Below are positions 12,067-22,971 of a stretch of DNA of 64,000 bases, piece by piece (within the stretch, counting starts at the first letter, position 1; the number at the start of each line of letters is the position of its first letter). The translations under genes and the position numbers were made by a program. Origin of the DNA: Dermacentor variabilis (taxonomy: Eukaryota > Arthropoda > Arachnida > Ixodida > Ixodidae); the NCBI RefSeq assembly GCF_050947875.1, contig NC_134574.1:154406051-154470050 (forward strand), written 5' to 3'. The notes under the pieces are model-generated. The model was given only the letters and a program-made list of their open reading frames with translations. It was not told where the DNA came from and did no database searches.

Positions 12067-12594
12067 CTATTGACTCTGAGATCGACGATGTCGCAAACCA
12101 GCATCGGCGGCCGCAGCCCGGTTAGTCTCGCTTTTTACAGCGACGCTGGTTATGGCTAATTTCTGGCGGATCTCGTCTACGTGGACATAGGTCAACAATT
12201 TTTCATACGTCGGCCGATCCCGAAGACAGTGCAATACCCGGCGGGCCCACGGCGGAGGTGAAGCAGGCGGTAAGCACTCCCTATGCGTAGGGAGAAATTT
12301 AGAAACTGGGAATGGTGACAGTTTTGTTACAGTTGTGTTGTCTTCACTGTGAAGAACGTGGTACTTTAGAAATGTGTCTTCTTTAGTTTCAAAAAGAACT
12401 GAAAATTTTCTTCGGTGCGCCCTTTTTTCTAGGGGTCGATCTTCGAGGGGGGAAGCGTTTTCCATGTAAGCTTTGGTAAATTTGGCGGCGTTGGTGGCAA
12501 CCCACCACCGAGCGCAACAAGAGGACGCTACTAGGTTTGAAGAATACCTGCAGACTCCAGCCATGTATCGCCACAATAACCTAATAGAACCCAA
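12067..12594 (-). CDS. Unassigned ORF with an LSPF motif, possibly a LINE ORF1 head
   Basis: An uninterrupted 175-residue minus-strand frame. I do not recognise the protein. Residues about 70-100 contain a TKLSPFPVSKFL segment. A similar Ser-Pro-Phe-X-hydrophobic-X-Lys motif occurs near the N-terminus of ORF1/gag-like proteins of tick non-LTR elements, which is the only hint of identity. The C-terminal third is charged and Arg/Ala-rich. No zinc knuckle, signal peptide or membrane segment is visible, and no polymerase lies downstream in the same orientation. It could equally be a chance frame in moderately GC-rich DNA. Confidence 0.25.
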   Translation of the reverse strand: MGSIRLLWRYMAGVCRYSSNLVASSCCARWWVATNAAKFTKAYMENASPLEDRPLEKRAHRRKFSVLFETKEDTFLKYHVLHSEDNTTVTKLSPFPVSKFLPTHRECLPPASPPPWARRVLHCLRDRPTYEKLLTYVHVDEIRQKLAITSVAVKSETNRAAAADAGLRHRRSQSQ

Positions 12595-12734
12595 GATGAG
12601 AAGAAGAGAAGACAGGAAAGATTGAAAGTGAGCCAGAAAGATGAAGACTGAAGAGGAGGACAGGAAAAGGCCAAAGCATACTCCTCAATGCTTTAAATAG
12701 CCACGAGTGTTCCTCGATATATAATAAATTTGAT
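12067..12734. other. Spacer between LINE remnants
   Basis: Apart from the uncertain minus-strand ORF, the stretch 12595-12734 is purine-rich (GAAGAAGAGAAGACAGG) and has no gene. Confidence 0.3.
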
Positions 12735-13215
12735 ATGTGATTCTTTTTAAAGGATATGAAGTTTTATTGTTCCCCACGTGGCTTGTTGACGAAAAAATAT
12801 AATCGATCACGAGGATTTCCCCAGGGATCTGTCTTGTCTCCTATTTTGTTTAACATTTTGTTATGCTCAATACAATTGTGCGATACCGTACATGTTCCTG
12901 CTGGCGACATGGCATTTTTTTTGCATCTGCGAGTGATAGCCACTCATTACAAAAAACACTGCAGCCATACTTAGAAACGCTTGACGCTTGGTTTGCAGAT
13001 ATCTGAATGTTGCTTAATGTCAACAAAAGTTCCTTGATTGCGTTTCCATTGAATGTACAGGTTAATATCTCTCTCCAATACCGTCAGGAAATAATTCCGC
13101 AAGTTGACTTCATCAAATATCCAGGTGTAATATACGACGCAATACTGAGCCAGCGAAATCACATTCATCCTGTTAAATCTAGGGCAGCATGCGCTGTTGG
13201 CATGATAAGCAGACT
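12735..13215 (+). pseudogene. LINE reverse transcriptase fragment, degenerate
   Basis: Plus-strand frames give the RT signature GFPQGSVLSPILFN (block B) at about 12807-12850. The expected catalytic box comes shortly after, but it reads PAGD instead of YADD. Later segments (MLLNVNKSSLIAFPLNVQV, then FIKYPGVIYDAILSQRNHI) occur in another frame at 13007-13150 and match the thumb-proximal LGV region of I/Jockey-type elements. Several stops and frameshifts interrupt it. No endonuclease or 3' tail is present. It ends against a reversed SINE head at 13242. Confidence 0.65.
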
Positions 13216-13241
13216 TGGCGCTGTGCTACGCTGGGAAATGC

Positions 13242-13315
13242 CATGGCCGGCATTCGATCCCGCAACCTTGCGCTTACCAGCTCAACACCATCGCCGCTAA
13301 GCAATCACGGCTGGT
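13242..13315 (-). mobile_element. Ruka-type SINE head fragment
   Basis: On the minus strand it reads the tRNA-like head shared with the other SINE copies (B-box region GGGATCGAATGCC, then AGCAATCACGG). Only about 70 bp remain; divergent. Confidence 0.5.
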
Positions 13316-13692
13316 TTTGCGGCTGTTACATTACCGCGCATCGCAGAAACTGGAAAATTCACGTGACCATCAAAGAGCACCAAAGGAACAACTCTCAAAA
13401 AAAAAAAAAAGAAGGAGAGAAAGTAAGAAAACGAAAAAAAAAAGATGTTACACAGAAGAAAGAAATATGACACGTCAGGCACGTGCCTGACGGCAACTGT
13501 CCAAGCTCGAAGATCAAGTCAGTGAGATAGTTATTGTACTTCGAAGGCTTGCGGGCACATCATGCGGCGAATCAGTTTCATCCATGCTTAACGTTCACAG
13601 TTCCTTAATTCGTCAAAAATTAGCATACTCTGCGCCCATGTTACTAGGTCTTTCCCGCACGTCGGAAGAACGTCCAAAGTGAGGGTCCTTCG
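13316..13692. other. No gene; A-rich spacer
   Basis: Contains two poly-A/purine runs (13398-13445). No supported gene. The apparent Lys-rich and Phe-rich frames are translations of these runs. Confidence 0.45.

Positions 13693-13773
<81 letters not shown>
13693..13773 (-). repeat. (ATC)n(GTC)n microsatellite, the 3' tail of an RTE LINE
   Basis: About 15 ATC units are followed by about 11 GTC units. On the minus strand this is (GAC)n(GAT)n immediately after the RTE coding region. RTE-clade elements end in short tandem repeats instead of poly-A, so this is best read as the element's 3' terminus. Confidence 0.85.
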
Positions 13774-16443
13774 GACGAAGGCCTCTCCCTGCGATCTACA
13801 ATCACCCCTGTCCTGCGCCAACCGATTCCAACTAGCACCCGCTAATTTCCTAATTTCATCGCTCCACCTAGTCTTCTGCCATCCTCGACTGCGTATCCCT
13901 TCTCTTGGTGCCCATTCTGTAACCCTAAAGGTCCAATGGTTATCTAACCGGCACATTAAATGACTTGCCCAGCTCCATTTTTGTTCTCTTGATGCCAATT
14001 AGAATATCGTCTATGCCCGTTTGCTCTCTGATCCAAACCGCTCTCTTTCTGTCTCTTAACGTTATGCCTAGCAATCTTCGTTCCATCGCCCTCTGCGCGG
14101 TTCTTAACTTGTTTTCAAGCTTCTTTGTCAGTCTCCAAGTCTCTGCCCCATATGTCAGCACTGGTAAAATGCACTTATTGTACACCTTCCTTTTCAATGA
14201 TAATGGTAAGCTTCCAGTCAGGAGCTGACAATGTCTGCCGTATGCAATCCAACCCATTTTTATTATTCTATGAATTTTATTTTCGTGATCATGGTTCCCT
14301 GCGATTAGTTGGCCTAAGTAAACGTACTCCTTTACAGACTCTAGAGGCTGACTTGCGATCCTGAACTCTTGCTCCCACGCCCGGCTATTCATCATTATCT
14401 TAGTCTTCTGCATATTAATCTTCAACCCCACTCTTACACTCTCTCTTTTAAGGTCCTCAATGATTTGTTGTAATTCGTCTGCATTGTTGCTGAATAGAAC
14501 AATGCCATCGGCAAACCGAAGGTTGCTGAGATATTCGCCGTCAATCCTTACTCCTAAGCCTTCTCAGTTCAATAGCTTGAATACTTCTTCCAAGCACGCA
14601 GTGAATAGCATTGGAGAGATTGTCTCCCCCTGTTTGACTCCTTTCTTTATAGGTACCTTCCTGCTTTGCTTGTGTATAATTAAGGTAGCTGTGGAATTTC
14701 TGTAGGTATTTTCCAAGGCATTTACGCAAGCGTTCTGTACTCTTTGATTACGTAATGCCTCTATGACTACTGGTATCTCTACTGGATCAAATGCCTTTTG
14801 GCAATTTATGAAAGCCATATAGGATGTTTACTGTACTCCGCGGATTTCTCGATAACCTGATTAATGACATGGATGTGATCCATGGTAGAATATCCCTTTC
14901 TGAAACCAGCCTGTTCCCTCGGTTGACAAAAGTCCAGTGTTGCCCTCATTCTATCGTAGATTATTTTGGCAAATATTTTATATAATACTGGGAGTAAGCT
15001 AATGGGCCTATAATTATTCAATTCTTTAACGTCTCCCTTTTTGTGGATTAGTATAATGTTTGCATTCGTCCAGTTTTATGGGACCCTTGCAGTCGACAGA
15101 CACTTGGTATAAAGAGCCGCCAATTTTCCAGGCATTGTGTCTCCTCCATCTTTGATTAAATCGACTGTTACTCCATCTTCTCCTGCCGCTCTTCCTCGTT
15201 TCATGCCTTGCAAGGCCCTTCTGACCTCATCGCTAGTTATAGGAGGAGTTTCTGTATCCTGTTCATAAACTGTTTCTATTTGAGGTATCCTGACTTCTCT
15301 GGGCACGGCACAAGTCAGTATAGAATTCTTCCGCTGCTTTTACTATATCTTCGAGATTGCTCATGATATTACCCTGCTTACCTTTTAGTGCATACATCTT
15401 GGTTTGTCGTATGCCAAGTTTCTTTCTCACTGATTTCAGGCTGCGTCCATTTTTTACGACTTCTTCAGACTTTCTCACGTTATAGTTTCGGATATCACTT
15501 ATTTTCTCCTTGTTGATCAGTTTTGACAGTTCCGCGTCCACGAATTCTATCTTATCTTTTGAGTTGGACACTTTCATTTTTTCTTGTTTCTTTATTAGGC
15601 CCTTTGTTACTTGGGAGAGCTTGCCTACTGGTTGCCTTGGTGCCTTACCTCCCACTTCAATTGCTGCCTCTGAAGCCAACCTAGTTACGGTTTCATTCAT
15701 TAGCTCTATGCCATCATCATCTCTCTGTTCTAAGGCTACATATTTGTTTGCAAGTACCAGCCTGAATTTGTATGCTTTTACCTTTACTGCCTCTAGGTTG
15801 ACCTGTTTCTTCTTGACCAATTTTGCTCTTTCTCTCTTCACATTGAGGTGAATTCTAACCCTCAATAACCTATGATCACTACACTTTACCCTACCTATCA
15901 CTTCTACATCCAGCACTATGTTGGGATCAGCAGAAAGTATGAAGTTAATTTCATTTCTTGTTTCACCATTAGGGCCTTTCCAGGTCCACTTTCTGTTGCT
16001 ATGCTTCTTGAAAAAGGTGTTCATTATTCGAAGCTTATTCCTTTCTGTGAATTCAACCAGCGTCCTTCCTCTAGTGTTCCTAGAATTGACGCCGTAGTTG
16101 CCAGTTGCTTGTTCAGCAGCCTGCTTTTCCCCCATTTTTGCATTGAAGTCGCCCATTACTACATTATACGGAGTCTGCACATTTCTCATCGCTAATTAAA
16201 CATCTTCATAAAACTTATCTACTTCTTCATCATCGTGACTGGGGGTTGGAGGCTTGTACCACCTTTAACCTATACCTCTTATTAAGTTTGATTACGACTA
16301 TATACAGCTACCCTCTCATTAATGCTGTAGAATTCATCAGTGTTGCTCGCTATGTCCGTATGGATTGGGAATCCTACCCCGTATTGCTTTTTATCTGGGA
16401 TACCTCTATAGCAGAGGACATGGCCGTTATTCAGCAAATGTAA
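13774..16443 (-). pseudogene. RTE-clade LINE, nearly full-length but dead
   Basis: Read on the minus strand from 16443 down. It holds an apurinic-type endonuclease (VVMGDFNAKMG at about 16165, NTFFKKHSNRKWTW, NEINFILS, and SDHRLL at about 15870). A linker is open to 15263. Reverse transcriptase blocks follow: RAAGEDGVTVDLI (15180), NNYRPISLLPVLYKIFAKII (15010), REQAGFRKGYSTMDHI (14915), KQGETISPMLF (14620), then the catalytic box. That box reads FADG at about 14515, where FADD is expected. The C-terminal region (LPVLTYGAETWRLTKK and downstream) runs to about 13790. At least four frame changes or stops break the frame (about 15263, 15076, 14806, 14565). Gene order EN-RT with a trinucleotide tail is typical of RTE. 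The true 5' end is missing. Confidence 0.85.
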
Positions 16444-16880
16444 GCCTTCCCAGTTCAATAGCTTGAATACTTCTTCCAAGCATGGAGTGAATAGCATTGG
16501 AGAGATTCTGTCTCCTTGTCTGACCCCTTTCTTTATAGGTATCTTCTTACTTTTCTTGTGTAGAATTAAGGTAGCTGTGGAATCTCTGTAGATATTTTCC
16601 AAGATATTTACGTAAGCGGTCTGCACTGCTTGATTACGTAATGCCTCAATGACTGCTGGTATCTCTCTGAATCAAATGCCTTTTCGTAATCTATGAACGC
16701 CATATAGAGAGGCTGATTGTACTCTGCGGATTCCTCGATTACCTGATTGATGACATGGATGGGATACATTGTAGAATATCCATTCCTGAAACCTGCCTGT
16801 TCCCTTGGTTGGCTAAAGTCCTGTGTTGCCCTCATTCTATCGGAGGTTATTTTGGTTCCCTGTGATTAATTGACCAAGGT
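16444..16880 (-). pseudogene. Second RTE fragment fused upstream of the first
   Basis: Minus-strand frames repeat the RT blocks REQAGFRNGYSTMYPIHVIN, AFIDYEKAFDSERYQ and RQGDRISPMLFTPCLEEVF of the copy at 14.6-14.9 kb. At about 16443, directly after KLLNWEG, the frame runs without a break into the endonuclease N-terminal region of the downstream copy. So RT of one copy precedes EN of another in one orientation. Further upstream (16853-16900), a piece of the SVKGYAYLGQLI block follows out of order. This is a mosaic of at least two RTE copies. Confidence 0.75.
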
Positions 16881-16896
16881 AAGCGTACCCCTTCAC

Positions 16897-17078
16897 AGAC
16901 TCTAGAGGCTGACTGGCGAAGCTGAACTCTTGTTTCCTTGCCCGGTTATTCGGTTGATGTGCTTACAAATCCAGCATTCCGTTACCTAGACTCTAGAGGC
17001 TGACTGGCGAACCTGAACTCTTGTTTCCTTGCCCGGTTATTCGGTTGATGTGCTTACAAATCCAGCATTCCGTTACCT
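16897..17078. repeat. 91-bp tandem duplication
   Basis: 16897-16987 is repeated at 16988-17078 with a single difference seen by eye (GCGAAG against GCGAAC). The unit starts inside RTE sequence (TCTAGAGGCTGACTGGCGA) and ends with non-RTE sequence (CCAGCATTCCGTTACCT). The duplication therefore happened after the LINE junction formed, and recently. Confidence 0.9.
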
Positions 17079-17089
17079 TTAAATAGAAA

Positions 17090-17345
17090 CATAAAAATCC
17101 TTATCCATCGATTACGGCTGGGCGCTGCACAGCCTTTCTACACGGAACTGGCCGCGCTGAAATTTCTGAATGTTATTGTGACTGTTGACGAAGATACGCA
17201 TCGCCTTCTTCTAGAATGTCCCCATCATGAAACACCCAGACGTCGACTTAAAACTTCTTTAATGACGTTAGACCGTAGGCAACTCAGAATTAATTGGGGC
17301 CGTGGCCAACAAGAGCCATGCAAAAGTGCGCTTCCTTTATGAGAG
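17090..17345 (+). pseudogene. C-terminal fragment of a Jockey/R1-like LINE polyprotein
   Basis: A plus-strand frame encodes EDTHRLLLECPHHETPRRRL, the His/Cys knuckle region (HLLLxCP type), then TLDRRQL and LGPW-like sequence (INWGRGQ). This is typical of the end of RNase-H-bearing tick LINEs. The first two cysteines of the knuckle are not visible. AT-rich sequence to about 17620 may be its 3' UTR. Confidence 0.55.
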
Positions 17346-18620
17346 CATCCTTTATTTTTACTCTCACTGCGCGCATGTGATATTATTGTGGTTCGCATCG
17401 TTGCTTGAGCGTTTTTGTTATGTGTTATTGACGTTCGTAGCATTGCTTTGTAATGTCGTGTTCTTATTTTGACTTGTGTGAAATAACGCAACTCTGTTGT
17501 CGTGTGTTATATGTATTATATTGCAGCTGGACATTGTATGTGCCAAGTATTCAAAAGTGAAGATGTAGCCCGCGCCGTATTTGTGCACCAGCATCTCCTT
17601 ATGATATGACAAAAAAAGAAAAGGGAAAGAAAAGCGTTGCTTTCAGAATTCAGTTGCTTTCTTTTTTTCGGAATGAAGTCGATTCCCAAATCACAACCCC
17701 ATGTGTATGATGCAGGCCCTTTCGGGCCTCTTTATAGAGGTTGATCATTGATCAAACAAAGAAAAAAGGTGCTGGCATTACGTAGTGATTCGGAGGAAGG
17801 AGAAAAAGACGTTATTTTCTGCTACCCCTGCACGGCTCCGCATCAAGGGGGGGGGGGGGGGGGGAGGAGAGAGGTACAGAAATGAGAAGTAGGGAGGGGA
17901 AGAAAGTCCTTGGGTATTGGCGAGTAGGGTAGCGGTGAGAAGAGGGGAGTGGGGCGAGGGCGCAGGTGAGGGGGGGAGGACATCCGTAGAGCGCGCAACA
18001 GGCCTGTGGCCCCCTGTAACTCGACGATTCTTCACAAACTCTCTGTCGCGGAGCAAGGAGAATTGACGCGGAGGAAGGAGAATTGGCGCCTATCTGTTTC
18101 GCAGAAACTCCGCTGTATGCTCAGGCCTCAGTGTTCCGAGCATTGCAGTGTGGAGGCGCTGCAGCCCCAGAAGTATTGTCTGTAACCTGCGTGTTCGTGC
18201 TTGTCCGATGATTCGGGCGTCCTCTCTCCAACAAGTTGGCGCCTCGCTTAGCGGGACTCCTCTCCCCTCCTTCACCACAGCCTTTTTACAAACTTGCAGC
18301 TCTTACGAAGTCGCTTTCCCGCCGACTCCACTTGCCCAGTTCTTGGAAGGGGCCGACCTGAGCGCGCGGATACGAGTCTTGCTGCATGCTCTTCGTGTCT
18401 TAACGCTCTGTTTCTTTTTCCTCTCTTCTTTCTCCCCCACTCATTCTTTGCTGCTCTTGCACTGTGCCTCCCTCACCCATTCCCGTACAGTGCTGTTGAA
18501 GTGACCTCCTTCCCTTAAGAATCTCCCCCTTTCGCGTAAGGAGAGCGGTCGGAACGACCTAGTGAGTTCGGCCGGAGGAGTGGGCTGGTGACAGGCCATG
18601 GCGTCACCTTCCCGTCCTCC
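17346..18620. other. No gene; poly-G and pyrimidine-rich DNA
   Basis: Holds a poly-G run at about 17847-17864, a purine-rich block (17870-17980) and C/T-rich sequence from about 18400. No supported coding region. Confidence 0.4.
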
Positions 18621-20225
18621 TTCCTACCTCCTACATCTTTTACTCCCCCCTCCTCCTCTCTGCTGGCGCTGAGCCGTGCTCTCGAAAGGGTTGCAGAAGA
18701 TGGTGCTTAGCCTTTCCTCCTTTCCTCAAGAACTACTTTCTCGCTCTCTCGCGAGAGGCAGGTACGGCGCTGTACTTTCCTCTTCTCTTCCTCTTAAGAA
18801 TCACTCACACACACAAACCCTCACCGAGAGACACTTCATTGCGGATTACCCGCTCCCCTTTTCCCCCAACGCTGCCCCGTCCACTCTCTCTCTTCATCTC
18901 TCCTATTTTCCGTTCTCTTCCTTTCTCACTTCGGCTACATTTAAAAGGCGCTGCTTTGTCTCTCTCACTCTCTCCGTCGTGTTCCTTCATTCCTTCGCTG
19001 TTTGTAAGTTATGCTAAATATTCAACCGCTCCTTCTACTTTTACAAGAGCTTTGTATTATGTTTCTCTCTCTCTCTCTCTTTCTCTCTCTATGAAGCGTG
19101 GTCCCGCCCCCTTCCGACCGCAGTATTTTAAGGACGCCGAGTCCGTACCTGCCGCACTGTAGCCGCATCCTCCCAACCTGCAAAAGTGAGTTCGACTTTC
19201 CTTTTTTCTTTTTTCGCCCTACTCTCAATCGAGCTTTTCGTTATATCGGCGTTTCTTTCTTTCTTTTTTTTTTCACGCGGCACTTCAGTAGAAAGGCCGC
19301 AACGCTGCCCAGTTTTCCCTTCTCCACGTGTAGTATTCGTCGCTTAGATAAAAAACGCACAATGGACCGAGCCGCGCTGCTAGTCAACATATACATCTTG
19401 TGCTCGTATAATCGTACTAGGATAGAGTTGTTGGGGAGATTCTCGCTCGTCGTCGTTCTCCCCGGTTTTCTCTGGAGATCAGTAACGACGACTGCCGTTT
19501 GGCTGAGCCGTCCGCGCACGTTACGGGAAGGCAGAATCAGACTCTCAGTGGTTTGTAAAGGACCATTGCGCATTCTCTCTCTCCTTAATGCTCGGATTAG
19601 TTGCACACGGATCGAACGGCGCGCTCTCAAGCGATAAAAGTTAACCAGCAGTCGCGCCCTTTGGCAAGCTACAATGTATTCGTGGCTGTGTAACGCAAAT
19701 GAGCCCTTGCTGCAGTCGTATTTCATACTCGTCGAGGTATCGCTGCCATCCTTATTTCGTATCGACAACACGAGGCCATCGCTTATATATCTTGGGTGTA
19801 ACTCACACATTGCATGTCACATGTCACGGAGGTTGCATAAATAAGTAGCTTCATGCGCGTCTATGGCACGTGAGCGTTACGCTCTTTCGCGAGCCACTCG
19901 CCTTTGGCGCGACCTTCTCGACACCGCAGTTTCCGAGAGCGGTCACGCAAAATACTGACATCTACGGGTCATTAATCCAGTGACCGCGCGCTTATTGTAA
20001 ATGACATTAGCACACTACTCTTGCCTAGTGTTCTGTGTCCCGTGCTTTGCTGTTTAAGTTTATGCTAACGTTTAATGATGTATTATTATTTTGGATATTA
20101 GTCGCATGACATTTGCCATACACTCTCCTCACGAAACGCTTGTAGGGGCATGTAAGGTGTTCGTTTTTTTAAATAAACGAACACATAAGCTTCAGGAAAA
20201 TTATTTATGAACCCCTAATACGCAG
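18621..20225 (+). promoter_or_regulatory. 5' flank of gene A, duplicated upstream of gene B
   Basis: Blocks of this region recur in the same order upstream of the paralogue at 37542. 18960-19110 (CCTTCATTCC, ACTTTTACAAGAGC, (CT)n, GAAGCGTGG) matches 31965-32060. 19350-19600 (GCGCTGCTAGT, TGCTCGTATAATCGTAC, ACGACTGCCGTTTGGC, GTGGTTTGTAAAGGA) matches 34325-34500. 19800-19980 (GGTCACGCAAAATACTGACA) matches 36840-37020. 20020-20180 (ACTCTTGCC, TGTAAGGTGTT, AAATAAACGAA) matches 37190-37475. Conservation of these non-coding blocks after duplication may mark promoter elements or only recent common ancestry. A TATA-like GCATAAATAAG lies at about 19832. No transcript start can be fixed. Confidence 0.5.
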
Positions 20226-21978
20226 ATGCTGCGAGCTCCACTGTTCCTGGTGGTGCTGTCCGTGGCCCTGATAGCCGCCGGCGGCATCCCTTCCCCCTTC
20301 GGCTACATCACGTCGGGCTTCCGAAGCCTGGCCGAATACAAGCTGGCCACCACTGCCAAGCTGGCGTCGTACCTCACGGGAGACCGAGCCGTCAAGGCCA
20401 CCGTTGACCTGAAGGTGCGTGCATGACCCAGTTGGTTCACTGATCGACGTTCTTGGGTTCGATCGGTGTTGACCCCCATCCATATGTTATTTTGCGGTGT
20501 CATGCTCTTATCCGTGGCTGTCCCTATGCTTTACTCTGCGCTGCAGGTTGCCGACGATCCAGACGCAGGTGCAGAGCAAGCCGTGGTCGAGGGAGCAGCC
20601 AGCGACGTGCCCGTGCCAGAGCTGCAGCAAGCGCCGCCAGCCAAGCCGCAGGAACTGTCCGTCGCGCCCGCGTCGGACGAAGAAGCGCACGACTTCAAGA
20701 AGCACTTCGCCGCCGGCTACGCGGCCCTGGACTTCGCCAACCAGCTCGAGAAGAGGCGCCTAGCCAGTGCCGCCTCGACAAAAACGCAAAACTTCGACGC
20801 CCCGGTCCTGTCCCTGCCCCTGGAGCACTACAAGGACTACGTCACGGGTGGCGAAACCGGCGGATCGCTGATGCGAGTCGCCGTCGTAGCGCAGGACGTC
20901 CCCAAGCCTTTCTACTCGTCGCAGCCGAGCCACGACTCCGCCCAGGCGTGGAACCAGCAGGGTGCGCCGCCGGCCCTTCCAGAACAGCCAGTGGGTCAAC
21001 AGCAGCAGCTACAACAGCCGCCGACCCAGGGATCCAGCGCTGGACCGGCACCCGCGTTCTCCGGGGACCACCAAAGCCACATCTTCCCCTACAGCGGATG
21101 GCAGTCGGCGCAGCCCTACGGCTACGGCGTGTTCCAGCCGTCTTCGTACGACGTTCCCGCCACCGCTTCCGACGGGCTTCCCGAGCCCTCGACTGGCGAC
21201 GCCTCCCCGACGCCGTCGGCGGTCGAGCACCACGGCGAGGACGTCGTCATTCCCGGTAGCCAGTTCCCGCAGCTGTCCGAGGGCACGCCCGACGCCGAGT
21301 CCGCCCCGGACGCCGCCGAGGCTACGCCGTCCACTCATTCGCTGGAGAGCAATGTCCCGGAGGAACAGCAGGGCCCCAGGTACCGTCGTGACGTCGACGC
21401 GGAGGGAGCCGACACGACGAGCTTTCCGGTACCCGGAACGAATCTCACCATCTACGGCCAGGACATCGAGACCTACTTCGGCTACGTCAAGACCCACGAC
21501 ACTACGGAGTGCTTGGCCAAGATCTTCTGCACGATGGCCGGGCATCCGAACGTGTTCGGCACAAACGGCACCGACATGACCGATTTCTTCAGGTAGGCAT
21601 TAACATTTTCTTGCAAGTTGATGCAACATGTTCTACCTCGTGTTTTCGAAGTGCAAGATTGCTTCACTAAAGAGAACGAAGGTCGTCTGGTGTAGCGTCG
21701 CCGCCTGCCTCCCGGATAAATTACCTGTTATACGTTGTCCACGTGTACCCATTAAGCCTTGTCTCTTATCGTCATTTTACTATATGTGTGGAGATACTCC
21801 TTTCTTTTTTCACCGATCCAGGTCGTACAGGCCGCTGCCCAGCCACACGGCGGTCACCTTCTACAAGGAAGCGTCCGCTGCGGGAGCCGCGAACGCCGAC
21901 TGCGACGCCCTCTTCACCAAGTGCGCCATGGGCCTGGATCAGATGAGGGTAGCCTTCAACCACGACGTGCCTCAATAA
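20226..21978 (+). CDS. Gene A: secreted four-cysteine (DM4/DM12-like) protein, 463 aa, 3 exons
   Basis: Exons: 20226-20414, 20547-21592 and 21822-21978; introns are phase 0 and phase 2 with GT-AG borders (AAG|GTGCGT; GCTGCAG|GTT; TTCAG|GTAGGC; TCCAG|GTC). The start is the only Met before a classic signal peptide (residues 1-18, LFLVVLSVALIAA core). Residues 64-330 are acidic, Ala/Pro/Gln-rich with a QQQQLQQ run and no known domain. A furin-type site RYRR lies at 341-344. The C-terminal module holds C385-X5-C391 (exon 2) and C439-X6-C446 (exon 3), with NLT and NGT sequons. The paired C-X5-C and C-X6-C pattern with a preceding basic site resembles insect DM4/DM12 proteins, whose biochemical role is unknown. 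Predicted to be secreted and possibly cleaved. Gene B is its tandem duplicate, gene C a distant paralogue. Family assignment is inference; the gene model is strong because phases and splice borders agree in all three copies. Confidence 0.85.
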
Positions 21979-22116
21979 GCAGGCGCTTGATTTAGTCACT
22001 TGTACAGTAAATTCCCCCCCCCCCCCCATTCTGATAGTCATCGCCCACTATTTAAATAGCTATATGACCAATTGTTGTGTATAAGAGCCCTCTTCTTGTG
22101 TATCCTTATGATTGTG

Positions 22117-22122
22117 AATAAA
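22117..22122 (+). promoter_or_regulatory. Polyadenylation signal of gene A
   Basis: AATAAA 139 bases after the stop codon of gene A, after a T-rich stretch and a poly-C run at 22013-22027. Confidence 0.75.
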
Positions 22123-22971
22123 AAGATTGAGAGCTGCATCACTTTCACTCTCGTTATTTTACGTTCAGAGCGCCGGCGCTGACTCGAAACTGAACTTTAT
22201 TTGAAGAGCCTGCTGCGAGAACCCGGGAGCCTTATTCACAAAAGTCCTTTCTCTTTCGCACGCTGTTCTTGGCTACGAGTTTATCGTACGCAGAACAAAA
22301 GTGGCGCTCTCACTGGTCCACACTTTCGGGTGTCTGCTACAGCGCTCGGGTGTACATAAACGGGTTGGGAAAGGCAGGGAGGTTAAACCGGAGAATATTC
22401 TGGTTTGATACCCTATATACGCTGGGGGAACGGTACGACGAAATGAGCAGTGAATCCTGTGATACGCATGGGGGCACGTCGAAATATTGTCGAAAATCGT
22501 GTTGCATCAACCATACACTGCGCATTTTAGAAAGGTAAGCTAGTATGAATGCATAGTACAGAATGATTTGCATATAAAGTGCAAATGCATATGTTCGCCT
22601 TAATTTCTTGCTCGTCATAATCGATATGGTTGTTGTCCGTTCCACTGTTGTCACGTGCTGACGTAGTAACCCTAGATATTGCCATTGAATAATATTAGTA
22701 AAATTTATTTGTAGATTAGGAGCTCCGCAACTAAGAAATAACTTGCAACGTTTTCACGAAGTGCCAGCAATGTTCTCTTATGTGAGAAAAAAAAAAAAAG
22801 ATTCAACGAATACCGGAAAAAAGGCTGAGAAAGAACGGAGTGACGTGATCTCAAAGCTGTGCAATATTGGTCTGATGTCGAGAGCTGTAGGTATAATCAA
22901 TTCAATGCTCCCAATATCTGCTGATACGGCCGTCGTCTGCTCGCCTGCTAGAAAAATACACGCCATTGAAT
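22123..22971. other. No gene; second copy of a dispersed repeat at 22373-22432
   Basis: The 22373-22432 block (CAGGGAGGTTAAACCGGAG ... TACCCTA ... CTGGGGG) matches the repeat at 6607-6665. The rest shows nothing. Confidence 0.45.

Noticed and set aside
13588..13998. Frames encoding runs of Thr, Met, Ile and Val
   Set aside because: They are translations of the (ATC)n(GTC)n microsatellite; the flanking residues belong to the dead RTE element.
19241..19810. 189-codon minus-strand frame and overlapping 179-codon plus-strand frame upstream of gene A
   Set aside because: Both strands are open over the same DNA, neither has a motif, and the region is a duplicated 5' flank; the gene B copy of it carries only short broken pieces.
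20453..21259. 268-codon Arg-rich frame overlapping gene A exon 2, and a 205-codon frame at 20962
   Set aside because: Out-of-frame shadows of a GC-rich exon; the in-frame reading has signal peptide, splice phases and paralogues.
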